From positions 37,853 through 101,852 of the forward strand of contig NZ_JAAHBQ010000009.1 in the NCBI RefSeq assembly GCF_020144665.1: a stretch of DNA of 64,000 bases, given 5' to 3'. Below, piece after piece: positions 44,387 through 52,179 of this stretch; position 1 is the stretch's first letter; each line of letters opens with the position of its first letter. Under the pieces are notes generated by a model, which saw nothing but the letters and a program-made list of their open reading frames with translations, ran no database searches and was not told the origin of the DNA. Made by a program: the position numbers and the translations under genes. This DNA comes from Oscillatoria salina IIICB1 (lineage in GTDB: Bacteria; Cyanobacteriota; Cyanobacteriia; Cyanobacteriales; SIO1D9).

Positions 44387-44690
44387 TTAAGTATACAAAA
44401 ATATCCGATCCCAAATAGAAGCAACTCAAATTTAGCTGTTCATCAAACCCACTTAGCGTCTTTCCTTTGCGTCTTAGCGCCTCTGCGAGAACCCAAAAAC
44501 ACCAACCATTAAGTATACAAAAATATCCGATCCCAAATAGAAGCAACTCAAATTTAGCTGTTCATCAAACCCACTTAGCGTCCTTCCTTTGTGTCTTAGC
44601 GCCTCTGCGAGAACCCAAAAACACCAACCATTAAGTATACAAAAATATCCGATCCCAAATAGAATCAATTAAACTTTTCGCCTCATCCAA
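44387..44690. repeat. 122-bp tandem repeat made from the 3' end of the DUF3754 gene
   Basis: TTAAGTATACAAAAATATCC begins at 44387, 44509 and 44631, giving an exact 122-bp period. The first two copies carry only the last ~40 bp of coding sequence plus ~80 bp of flank (TTAGCTGTTCATCAAACCCA, CTTAGCG, CTCTGCGAGAACCC). The third copy begins at the real stop codon of the gene. A diverged fourth copy is at 41877-42055. The remainder of the 452-bp gap (44179-44386) shows no gene. Confidence 0.85.
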
Positions 44691-45944
44691 AGGCAAAACA
44701 CGACAAACTCCATCTCGATCTTTTCTCAACAAACAAACCTCATCGCTATTTCCATTAACTTGACCACAAATTTCTTCTAAATTACCAATTGGTCCATTAA
44801 TATCAAAATCTATCTTCGTGTCAAACTTTTCTAACATCCAAGTTTCAATGCAGTCATCTAATTCGTCTGGAGTTAATGGGACGGAACTTGTCAAGAGGTG
44901 ATAATAAACTAAAATAATTTCTTTACATTCTTCTTCTTCCGCAGCATCGATTAAAGCTTGAAAAACACTTTCGTTATTTGCTAAATTTTTAAAGAAGAGT
45001 GTATCGGTAACATCTTTGCGGAATTTAATCAATTTACTTTTATAATTACTATACTGTTTAAAAGCAAATCCGCCCAGCGCGATCGCTAAAGACAATGTGG
45101 CGACTAAAACAGGCATAAAGTCGCGGATTTCTTCTTCTCTCACATTCAAATCCAAAACATTTACTGTCCCAACTGTAAAGAAAAAAATTGCCGCAATAAT
45201 TAAAGTCAATTGAGGTAAAGTTTTCAAAATTACAGGTATGGCTGCACCAATTGCCGGAATGCCAAATAAAAGTCTATCTTTCAAGGTCATGCTAATTTTT
45301 ATATTGGGAAAAAGTAGTTCTAAATCGTATTTAGGAATATTCTTATAAAAGTAAAGATACATTTTGCCAGGAGTAAAATTAAGGTCTTTACTCTTAGTTT
45401 TTTTTCGCTCAAAATAAGCTTGGTTTTTGAATTTAAGCAATAAAACTACTCTGGAAAATAAATTAATTGTTACTTCTTTTTCCCAAAAGTAAAAATTTTT
45501 TAGTTTGATCTTTTCGTAAATATCGCCGCGACAATAACAAATTAAACGATCGAATTCATCTAAATTGACTTTGGTTTTGAGTTTAATTAATGATTCTTCT
45601 TCTAACGCTCTCTCTAAACTATTTTGGGGAATTAAAACATAATTTGCTCGTTCGAGAATGTGCTGAAAGTCGGCAACTAATTTAGCTTCTCTATCTGTTA
45701 AATCGCGGGAAGAAACTTCGGTTATAGTTTTCGTATCTGCATCGGGATTAAAAAGCGCGTAATTATCTTTTAATCTTTCTAAATAGCTATGAAATTTAAA
45801 ATGATAATAAGCGGCAAGAATTGTACAAAATTCGCGAAATTTGTCGGCATCACTGGCTGATAATTGACCATCTTCGAGACAAAGCTCAATAATATCTTTG
45901 CGACTGTAAGGGATAAATGCTTCGCGATCGCCATAACTAGCCAT
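44631..45944 (-). CDS. DUF3754 (TMEM143-like) membrane protein
   Basis: A 437-residue protein. The N-terminal 220 residues are soluble and charged (IPYSRKDIIELCLEDGQL near the start; LICYCRGDIYEKIKLKNFYF in the middle). Two membrane helices follow (about 230-265, 277-297) and a soluble C-terminal part ends with DEAKSLIDSIWDRIFLYT. This matches the DUF3754/TMEM143 family found in cyanobacteria and mitochondria-bearing eukaryotes, whose function is not known. Its final codons are part of the 122-bp tandem repeat. Confidence 0.75.
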   Translation of the reverse strand: MASYGDREAFIPYSRKDIIELCLEDGQLSASDADKFREFCTILAAYYHFKFHSYLERLKDNYALFNPDADTKTITEVSSRDLTDREAKLVADFQHILERANYVLIPQNSLERALEEESLIKLKTKVNLDEFDRLICYCRGDIYEKIKLKNFYFWEKEVTINLFSRVVLLLKFKNQAYFERKKTKSKDLNFTPGKMYLYFYKNIPKYDLELLFPNIKISMTLKDRLLFGIPAIGAAIPVILKTLPQLTLIIAAIFFFTVGTVNVLDLNVREEEIRDFMPVLVATLSLAIALGGFAFKQYSNYKSKLIKFRKDVTDTLFFKNLANNESVFQALIDAAEEEECKEIILVYYHLLTSSVPLTPDELDDCIETWMLEKFDTKIDFDINGPIGNLEEICGQVNGNSDEVCLLRKDRDGVCRVLPLDEAKSLIDSIWDRIFLYT

Positions 45945-46176
45945 ATCTTTAAGTTAACTCATCAAGCTACAAATACAGACCCCTAATCCATAAGTTTACC
46001 GATCTCGGTGGCGATCGCGCTAGTCTGTCAATTTCTTGCAATTAATTATCAATTAGAGAATGTTTTTAGCTTTTGATGACAAAACCAATTCTTCAGTCAT
46101 AGCCACTAAGCCAATCATTGCAATCGCTCTACCCACATCCAACCATGCTTAGACAAGGTTTGTAACAAAACTTTAC

Positions 46177-46205
46177 TTGAAGCTTATTGAGAAATACTTT
46201 AGACT
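46177..46205 (+). promoter_or_regulatory. Predicted isiA promoter
   Basis: TTGAAG at 46177-46182 and TAGACT at 46200-46205 are separated by 17 bases. The spacer contains TTATTGAGAAATA, an AT-rich imperfect inverted motif that could be where Fur binds, as isiAB is Fur-repressed in other cyanobacteria. The Fur site is inference. The wider gap 45945-46269 has no other gene. Confidence 0.5.
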
Positions 46206-46216
46206 AGCACTCACAA

Positions 46217-46241
46217 CTTGTTGAATATTATTTGCAACAAG
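46217..46241 (+). promoter_or_regulatory. Hairpin in the isiA leader
   Basis: CTTGTTG (46217-46223) can pair with CAACAAG (46235-46241) around an 11-base AT-rich loop. It would lie at the very 5' end of the isiA mRNA if the promoter above is right, and could influence stability of this abundant transcript. Confidence 0.4.
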
Positions 46242-46269
46242 CAACCAAACTGATTGGAGACTAAAGCCT

Positions 46270-47298
46270 ATGCAAACTTACGGAAATACCCAGGTGAAAT
46301 ATGACTGGTGGGCTGGCAACGCCAGATTTGCCGACCTTTCCGGCTTATTCATTGCCGCCCACGTCGCTCAAGCTGCCCTAATTACCTTTTGGGCGGGAGC
46401 ATTCACTTTGTTTGAAATCTCCTGGTTTGACCCAACCCTACCAATGGGCGAACAAGGACTAATTTTGTTACCTCATCTAGCCGCATTAGGCTTAGGCGTT
46501 GGAGACGGCGGACAAATTGTAGACACCTATCCCTACTTCGTCGTCGGTAGCGTCCACTTAATTTCCTCGGCTGTCTTAGGTGCAGGCGCATTGTTCCATA
46601 CATTCAAAGCCCCAGACGACTTAAAAGATGCCAAAGGGCGCGCAAAAGCCTTTGACTTTAACTGGGACGACCCCAAAAAACTCGGCATCATTTTAGGACA
46701 TCACCTACTTTTCCTCGGAATAGGTGCATTGTTACTCGTTGCTAAAGCCATGTTTTGGGGCGGACTTTACGATGCCACAACCCAAACAGTGCGAATAGTT
46801 AGCGAACCAACCCTAAATCCTTTAGTAATCTACGGCTATCAAACCCACTTCGCTAGCGTTGACAACTTAGAAGACTTGGTAGGCGGACACATTTACGTCG
46901 GTGCAATGCTCATTGGCGGCGGCATCTGGCATATCCTGGTTCCACCGCTCAAATGGGCAAAAAAAGTGCTGATTTTTTCCGGCGAAGCAATTTTGTCTTA
47001 CTCATTAGGTGGTATTGCATTAGCAGGATTTGTCGCCGCCTATTTTTGTGCAGTCAATACCCTAGCTTATCCCGTAGAGTTTTACGGTCCGCCTCTAGAA
47101 GTGAAACTAGGTATTGCACCTTACTTCGCCGACACAATTAACCTACCATTCGGAGAACATACCTCACGAGCTTGGCTAGCAAATACTCACTTTTTCCTTG
47201 CCTTCTTCTTTCTCCAAGGACATTTATGGCACGCGCTGCGGGCGCTAGGATTTAACTTCAAACGGGTAGAAGAGGCATTCGAGACCGTGGAAACCTAA
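46270..47298 (+). CDS. isiA: Iron-stress chlorophyll-binding protein IsiA (CP43')
   Basis: A 342-residue six-helix chlorophyll a antenna protein of the CP43 family, with the start [20 protein letters not shown] and His-rich membrane segments ([53 protein letters not shown] helix). It lacks the large lumenal loop of CP43, which separates IsiA/Pcb from PsbC. IsiA forms rings around photosystem I under iron limitation and dissipates energy. GGAG lies ten bases before the ATG. Flavodoxin downstream supports IsiA rather than another Pcb protein. Confidence 0.93.
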   Translation: MQTYGNTQVKYDWWAGNARFADLSGLFIAAHVAQAALITFWAGAFTLFEISWFDPTLPMGEQGLILLPHLAALGLGVGDGGQIVDTYPYFVVGSVHLISSAVLGAGALFHTFKAPDDLKDAKGRAKAFDFNWDDPKKLGIILGHHLLFLGIGALLLVAKAMFWGGLYDATTQTVRIVSEPTLNPLVIYGYQTHFASVDNLEDLVGGHIYVGAMLIGGGIWHILVPPLKWAKKVLIFSGEAILSYSLGGIALAGFVAAYFCAVNTLAYPVEFYGPPLEVKLGIAPYFADTINLPFGEHTSRAWLANTHFFLAFFFLQGHLWHALRALGFNFKRVEEAFETVET

Positions 47299-47338
47299 GC
47301 TTTTTAGCTAACACTGTTTATTGGCACTGAGATAACAA

Positions 47339-47491
47339 ATGAATTGTCCATTTTGTTCGGGAAAAATGTTGAAGCATATTCGTAGCAATAACTTGTATTG
47401 GTTTTGCTCAGATTGTCGGCAAGAGTTACCAATTCAAAATAAACAATTGCGTTGTGTTTGTCTCAGTGCCAAAAGCTTGACCGAAACTTAG
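47339..47491 (+). CDS. Small zinc-ribbon protein between isiA and isiB
   Basis: A 50-residue frame starting at ATG 47339. It reads MNCPFCSGKMLKHIRSNNLY and then WFCSDCRQELP, giving a Cys3-x2-Cys6 and Cys23-x2-Cys26 zinc ribbon, plus Cys39-x-Cys41. The spacing of the two knuckles is that of a normal treble-free ribbon. It sits 40 bp after isiA and 25 bp before isiB on the same strand, so it is probably co-transcribed with them. The ribosome site is weak. I do not know a named function. Confidence 0.65.
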   Translation: MNCPFCSGKMLKHIRSNNLYWFCSDCRQELPIQNKQLRCVCLSAKSLTET

Positions 47492-47516
47492 CAGCAACAT
47501 TCACTCAGGAGAAAAA

Positions 47517-48029
47517 ATGGCAAAAATTGGTCTTTTTTACGGAACTCAGACAGGAAATACGGAAACCACCGCCGAACAAATTCAAAAAGAATTTGGCGGA
47601 GAAAGTCAGGTTACTTTACACGATATTGCTGAAGCAGAACCAAGTGACTTTGAGCAGTATGAATGTATAATTGTCGGCTGTCCTACCTGGAATGTGGGAG
47701 AATTACAAAGTGATTGGGAAGGCTTTTTTGACTTGCTTGAAGAAATTGATTTTGGCGGCAAAAAAGTTGCTTATTTTGGGCTAGGGGATCAAATTGGTTA
47801 CGCAGATAATTTTCAAGATGCAATGGGAATGCTAGCCGAAAAAATTTCTTCGCTAGGTGGCAAAACTGTTGGTTATTGGACTACGGAAGGTTATGATTTT
47901 AATGAATCAAAAGCTTTACAAAATGGAAAGTTTGTGGGGTTAGCACTTGATGAGGATAACCAGTCAGATTTAACAGACAGCCGCATTGAAACTTGGGTGA
48001 AACAACTTAAAAGTGAGTTTGGTTTGTAA
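47517..48029 (+). CDS. isiB: Flavodoxin
   Basis: A 170-residue long-chain flavodoxin. The FMN phosphate loop is YGTQTGNTETTAEQI, followed by CPTWNVGELQSDWEGF (first ring-stacking loop with Trp) and YFGLGDQIGYADNFQDAMG (second loop with Tyr). It replaces ferredoxin as electron carrier from photosystem I when iron is scarce. AGGAG lies eight bases before the ATG. The isiA-isiB order is the standard iron-stress arrangement. Confidence 0.95.
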   Translation: MAKIGLFYGTQTGNTETTAEQIQKEFGGESQVTLHDIAEAEPSDFEQYECIIVGCPTWNVGELQSDWEGFFDLLEEIDFGGKKVAYFGLGDQIGYADNFQDAMGMLAEKISSLGGKTVGYWTTEGYDFNESKALQNGKFVGLALDEDNQSDLTDSRIETWVKQLKSEFGL

Positions 48030-48200
48030 TTATTAATTGTGGTTTAAGCTGTGGCGCATTAGCATCAGTTATCAACGTCCCAGGCTTGAAATTATATCTA
48101 TTACCTAGATGTTTGAAATGACGAACAGCTTAACCGTTTCTTTCGTAAAAGAGAAACTAAAAAAATTTCTCTCGCTCTGATTTTAGTAAAGGAAATTGTC

Positions 48201-48962
48201 ATGACTAAATTGCCAGATGCACTCTGGATAAATGTGAGTCCTACTTTAGAAAAGTTCGATCGCCCCTTACTCACAAATTTATCGCGAGAAAGAGCGATTA
48301 GTGCCATTGCGCAATGGGAGTATCGCCAAAGCCAAGATGAACCAACTTCTCTGGAAATAGCCTTAGTTTTACTTCATGACTATTTGAAAGTTCGCCAAAC
48401 GCCAATTCATCTTCTCGGACACGGTACAGGTGGCTTGTTAGCAATGCTTTATACTCGTCGCTATCCCGAACGAGTAAAATCTTTAACTTTACTTTCAGTT
48501 GGAGTTTATCCGGCAGTTGATTGGCAAGCGCATTATTATGCACATCTCCAGTTATTACCTTGTAGCCGCGAGATAATTTTAACTCAAATGGTACGCAATT
48601 TGTTTGGCTATCAAGCTCCGTCTGTCAGTCAAATGTTAGTGGAAACGCTGAAACGAGATTTAGCTTTTTCTTTGTCTCCTCATAACTTGTTTCGGCGGGT
48701 GAATATTGCACCGAGTAAAGTTTCTGTTCCTTTGTTAGTTTGTGGTAGCAAAGATGATGTAGTTATCGACCGACAGCAGTTTGACGAATGGCAGCATTGG
48801 TTAGGCGAAAAATCTCGTTTGTGGCAATGTCCTAGCGGGCGCTATTTTTTCCACTATTTCTATCCAGAACTGGTAAGCGAACAAATTATCGATTTTTGGG
48901 ATTCTCTTAACTTAGCTGACTCTTTACCAGGAAATTTATCTCAAGTCGAGCTTAGTTCCTAA
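48201..48962 (+). CDS. isiC: IsiC-like alpha/beta hydrolase lacking the nucleophile
   Basis: A 253-residue alpha/beta hydrolase fold protein found downstream of isiB, the position of isiC. The nucleophile elbow, normally GHSMGG, reads LLGHGTGGLLAML, with Gly75 in place of the catalytic Ser. The acid (CGSKDDVVID) and a late His (FFHYFYPEL) are still present. Loss of the nucleophile suggests a binding or structural role, or a different chemistry. A ribosome site AAAGGAA precedes ATG 48201. Assignment to isiC rests on position and fold. Confidence 0.75.
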   Translation: MTKLPDALWINVSPTLEKFDRPLLTNLSRERAISAIAQWEYRQSQDEPTSLEIALVLLHDYLKVRQTPIHLLGHGTGGLLAMLYTRRYPERVKSLTLLSVGVYPAVDWQAHYYAHLQLLPCSREIILTQMVRNLFGYQAPSVSQMLVETLKRDLAFSLSPHNLFRRVNIAPSKVSVPLLVCGSKDDVVIDRQQFDEWQHWLGEKSRLWQCPSGRYFFHYFYPELVSEQIIDFWDSLNLADSLPGNLSQVELSS

Positions 48963-48996
48963 ACCAAATTACAGCAATAATTTTTTTGAGGCGGTC

Positions 48997-49338
48997 ATGC
49001 TTGAGATATTTTCTATACAAACGACTCATCTGTTAGCAGTTTCCTGTCCAGTGTTAATTTGGATAGTGTTGGTAATTTTCTTTTTTTCTGTCTGTTTGGC
49101 AATCCGAGATGGAATGATGCGACTCAGACGATTGCACCAAATTCCTTGCAGCAAATGTGCTTTTTTCACTGGTGATTATCGTCTCAAATGTACGGTGCAT
49201 CCTTCTAAGGCTTTATCTGAAGAAGCCATTGATTGTTTGGATTACGAAGCAATGGGATCGCCTCAAACTCAACAGTTGCAGCCGCGATGTTTAAATGGTA
49301 AATGCTGTTCGCAGAAATTTTTGGCTTTCCGAAGATGA
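48997..49338 (+). CDS. Small membrane protein with Cys cluster
   Basis: A 113-residue protein with one membrane helix (about 17-38) and a soluble tail holding Cys51-x2-Cys54, Cys65, His68 and Cys80 (PCSKCAFFTGDYRLKCTVHP), then Cys98, Cys103 and Cys104. This Cys pattern could bind metal. GAGG lies five bases before the ATG. It follows the isiC-like gene by 34 bp on the same strand and may be the last gene of the iron-stress operon. I recall similar conserved cyanobacterial hypothetical proteins but no function. Confidence 0.65.
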   Translation: MLEIFSIQTTHLLAVSCPVLIWIVLVIFFFSVCLAIRDGMMRLRRLHQIPCSKCAFFTGDYRLKCTVHPSKALSEEAIDCLDYEAMGSPQTQQLQPRCLNGKCCSQKFLAFRR

Positions 49339-49386
49339 AATACTAGCGATCGCTGGTTAGATATTTTACCAACCTTTTCTCATCTT

Positions 49387-50349
49387 CTACGAACAAGCTG
49401 GTAAACTATCCTCAAGACACAATTCCTGGAATAATAGATCGGCGATCGCTTTGTTAGCCGGAATAGTTAAATGTACCCAATCGCGAAAATAATTTGTTAA
49501 AGTTGTTGCTGGTAAATTTGACCAAGCAGCATGAGTATCAATAACTTGAATGTCTATTCTATCGAGAAATTGGAAAAATTCTGTTTTGTATGGGGGAGTT
49601 TCAGTTAAAGGAAGTAAATCTGCTCGATTGGGTGTATAAACAACAAAAACAGGAATATTTGCCTGACGCGCGCGGTTAGCGATCGCTGCTAGCAGTTGTA
49701 AATTTTCCTCAAATTGGCGCTGTAATTCTGTATCGTCAACTACTGCTACCGCATCATTTTTACTTTTTTTCCCAGTTAATCTGGGTATCACATAACGAAT
49801 TATAGCTTCCTGAATCGCTAACAACGGACGGCGATCGGGATTTTCTCGCAAATGGTCGCCAACACTGGTAGGCTGAACTAAGTCATGAGTACCTATTTGC
49901 AAAAGTAGTGCATCGCTGTTAAAGAAGCCAAATTTACGAATATAGCCTAATTGATTCCCAATACCCCAAGAATATGCAGAAGCATTAAGTACTTCGGCTG
50001 GTTGTCCTGATGCTGCTATCTTAGATTCTAGTAATTCAGCGATCGTTTCAGTTTGGTCTGAATAATTAGTACCATTAAGAACTGAATCTCCGAGCATCAA
50101 AATCCTCAGTTTATCTTCTGGTTTAGCGATCGCCACTGGATCGGAGCGCTGAGAATACTGATTATACTCAATTTTTCTCCCAAAGCGAACCAGCTTTTGA
50201 TTTGGTTGAAAGAGATATCCCGTCTCCTCATTTGCTTGTGACAAAACTGGGTTTCCTAGCCCGAAACCAAAGCGCAATATCGTCTCAATTGCGACTAAAC
50301 CCGTCAAAATAGCCAGGAGTAGCCAGTATCTAGCCACAAATTTAATCAT
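49387..50349 (-). CDS. Membrane-anchored SGNH/GDSL-type hydrolase-like protein
   Basis: A 320-residue protein with an N-terminal signal anchor (about 6-26). The block I motif ILMLGDSVLNGTNYSD carries Ser89, block III appears as LLLQIGTHDLVQ (His where Asn is more usual), and block V is RDWVHLTIPAN near the C terminus with Asp and His. These fit the SGNH hydrolase fold, which includes esterases and polysaccharide acetyl-esterases. The C terminus ends LEDSLPACS. It probably acts on the periplasmic side. Substrate unknown. Confidence 0.75.
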   Translation of the reverse strand: MIKFVARYWLLLAILTGLVAIETILRFGFGLGNPVLSQANEETGYLFQPNQKLVRFGRKIEYNQYSQRSDPVAIAKPEDKLRILMLGDSVLNGTNYSDQTETIAELLESKIAASGQPAEVLNASAYSWGIGNQLGYIRKFGFFNSDALLLQIGTHDLVQPTSVGDHLRENPDRRPLLAIQEAIIRYVIPRLTGKKSKNDAVAVVDDTELQRQFEENLQLLAAIANRARQANIPVFVVYTPNRADLLPLTETPPYKTEFFQFLDRIDIQVIDTHAAWSNLPATTLTNYFRDWVHLTIPANKAIADLLFQELCLEDSLPACS

Positions 50350-50433
50350 CAGGAGTCGCGATCGCCAAGTAAATAATTATTTGCTTATTATACTGATACT
50401 CCCACTATTTTTGAAAAAATCAATTCATCTAAA

Positions 50434-51276
50434 TCAAAACCACCACAAAACAACAGCAGTCCCTAACAAACATAAAATACCTGCACCACCAGCCAAAGGT
50501 TGTTTTCCCAAACCAGTTAGCCAAACAGAACCTTTTCCAGTGTAAGATATTATTTCTGCGGTATCCAAAGAAGATAAACCGCAAATCCAACCAGTATGTA
50601 ACCCCCAAGCTAAACCCAAACTGCCATTATCTACCCATCGAGCCAAAACCAAAACCATTCCCAACAAAAAAAGTCCTGGTAGTTGAGGAATTGTTTCTTC
50701 GCGCTCCCAAAATAAGTGTAGAAGTGCAAAAATTGTACTTGAAATTACTGCTGCCACCCCAAGAGAATAATCTTGTCTCAACTCGGACAGTAAAAAGCCG
50801 CGAAAAACTAATTCTTCGGTAATTCCTACCCAAAGTCCTAACCCTAGCAACGGCAAAAAAACCATTAACAGACGCGGAAACTTTTGGGGATGCCAATCAA
50901 TCCAGCCTAACAATGACTCCAAAACAAAAACAATTCCTAAACCACCAATACTTAAGCTTAATCCCCAGCCTAAAGAGATAAAAATCCCCTTTTGCCAGCT
51001 TAAACCATAATCAGACAAAGACGCTTGCTCAAACCAAATTACCCCCCCGATAATTAGGGGAACAATTAGGTAAAGAGAAGCCAACAGAGGAACTTTTTGC
51101 GCCCCTGTCATTGGTTTACCTGGATGCCATTTAACCAGTTTTCCCACCGGAATAGCTATTGGCAGCCAGACAAGCACCCATATTAGGAAAAAAACGATCG
51201 CACGGCTGATAGCATTTGCTAATGCGAGCGAAGCAACCCAGTGATAAAACTGGGTATTTGAGATCGCCATCGGCAT
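50434..51276 (-). CDS. CPBP family intramembrane metalloprotease (Abi)
   Basis: A 280-residue multi-helix membrane protein. The CPBP motif EExxxR is present as GITEELVFRGFLLSEL (Glu154, Glu155, Arg159), with a following His motif in IFALLHLFWERE. Relatives of this family cleave CAAX proteins or act in bacteriocin immunity and, in photosynthetic organisms, in acclimation, but the substrate here is unknown. It is divergent neither from nor fused to neighbours and lies between the SGNH gene and cyAbrB, all on the minus strand. Confidence 0.85.
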   Translation of the reverse strand: MPMAISNTQFYHWVASLALANAISRAIVFFLIWVLVWLPIAIPVGKLVKWHPGKPMTGAQKVPLLASLYLIVPLIIGGVIWFEQASLSDYGLSWQKGIFISLGWGLSLSIGGLGIVFVLESLLGWIDWHPQKFPRLLMVFLPLLGLGLWVGITEELVFRGFLLSELRQDYSLGVAAVISSTIFALLHLFWEREETIPQLPGLFLLGMVLVLARWVDNGSLGLAWGLHTGWICGLSSLDTAEIISYTGKGSVWLTGLGKQPLAGGAGILCLLGTAVVLWWF

Positions 51277-51305
51277 TTTTTCAACTCACTTAGGGAAAAA
51301 TCCTA

Positions 51306-51341
51306 TTCGGTGTCAGTGAAGAAACGATCTTTGACACCGAA
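51306..51341 (-). terminator. Terminator hairpin downstream of cyAbrB
   Basis: TTCGGTGTCA (51306-51315) and TGACACCGAA (51332-51341) pair over 10 bp around a 16-base loop. On the minus strand the stem is followed by TAGGATTTTTCCC, so it likely ends the cyAbrB transcript. Confidence 0.65.
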
Positions 51342-51356
51342 GGGATTAATCAGAAA

Positions 51357-51770
51357 TTATGCAGGAATAGCTTCTTCTTCCTCTTCCAGGATATTTTCCC
51401 TGTCACCTTCCACCTGTTTGAGATGAATGTGCTTGTAGCCCAACTTGATTTCAAACTCATCACCGGGCTTTAAATTCATCGCATTAGTATAGGTTGAACC
51501 AATGACAATTTGTCCATTTTTATGGACGCTTACGCGATAGGTAGGTTCCCGTCCGCGACCATCTTTTGCTCCCTCTGGATCTAGAGGAACGCCTTTCGCA
51601 CCAAGGACTGCATCGTAAAAGTCGGTTAAATTGACGCGAGTCTGCCCACTTTTGGTGACTGTGTAATAACCACAGCGTTTTGCTGTTTCTCGGCGGGGCA
51701 AGTGTGCTAGCTCTTTAACTTTTTGCAGGAGTGCTTTTCCTGTTAAGGGAGTGGGGTTGTTCTCTGCCAT
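51357..51770 (-). CDS. cyAbrB-type transcriptional regulator
   Basis: A 137-residue protein. The N-terminal LTGKALLQKVKELAHLPRRE and CGYYTVTKSGQTRVNLTDFY are specific to the cyanobacterial AbrB family. The AbrB-like DNA-binding swap hairpin is at about 78-118 (YRVSVHKNGQIVIGSTYTNA and the following MNLKPGDEF). Family members (cyAbrB1 and cyAbrB2) regulate carbon, nitrogen and hydrogenase genes; which of the two this is cannot be decided by eye. The C terminus is very acidic. Monocistronic, with the hairpin at 51306-51341 behind it. Confidence 0.9.
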   Translation of the reverse strand: MAENNPTPLTGKALLQKVKELAHLPRRETAKRCGYYTVTKSGQTRVNLTDFYDAVLGAKGVPLDPEGAKDGRGREPTYRVSVHKNGQIVIGSTYTNAMNLKPGDEFEIKLGYKHIHLKQVEGDRENILEEEEEAIPA

Positions 51771-52090
51771 AATCTCGCAAACTGTCCTTGAATTTCACTT
51801 ATATATTGTAATGTTAGTTTACTACAAATTACAGACTTTGATTAAAAATATAACGTTAAATTTCTCTAGTTTGACAATTTTTTGCTTTCCGGTTCGGAGT
51901 TGGGCAATCACTTTGGCTGTAAAAATTTACCTAGGAACTGAAATATGAAACTCTATTTAGATTCAATCCCAGCTAATTATGCCATTCGAGAGAGCAATTA
52001 GGGAAATTTTTCCCAAAAATCGGCTTCGGGTTCAGTCAAGACTGACATAGACTAGAAACAGAGTAGTTAAAATCATCTTACCTATGGGCA

Positions 52091-52119
52091 TTGACAGAAA
52101 AAAACAAAAACGCTAAAGT
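52091..52119 (+). promoter_or_regulatory. Predicted promoter of the SdhB-type gene
   Basis: TTGACA at 52091-52096, a 17-base spacer and TAAAGT at 52114-52119. The 409-bp gap 51771-52179 is otherwise AT-rich with no gene. The left part should also hold the cyAbrB promoter on the other strand. Confidence 0.55.
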
Positions 52120-52179
52120 ATCTAGCCCTTAAGGATGATGATTTCTGGTGAGAGTAAAAATCTTTAAGAGTAGGTCAAT

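Noticed and set aside
44144..44668. Several 60-80 codon minus-strand frames in the 122-bp repeats, some almost identical to each other
   Set aside because: They are produced by the repeat itself, lack ribosome sites and have no recognisable protein features.
47452..47670. A 72-codon open frame overlapping the zinc-ribbon gene and isiB
   Set aside because: It overlaps isiB in another frame and lacks a ribosome site; the zinc-ribbon frame explains the gap better.
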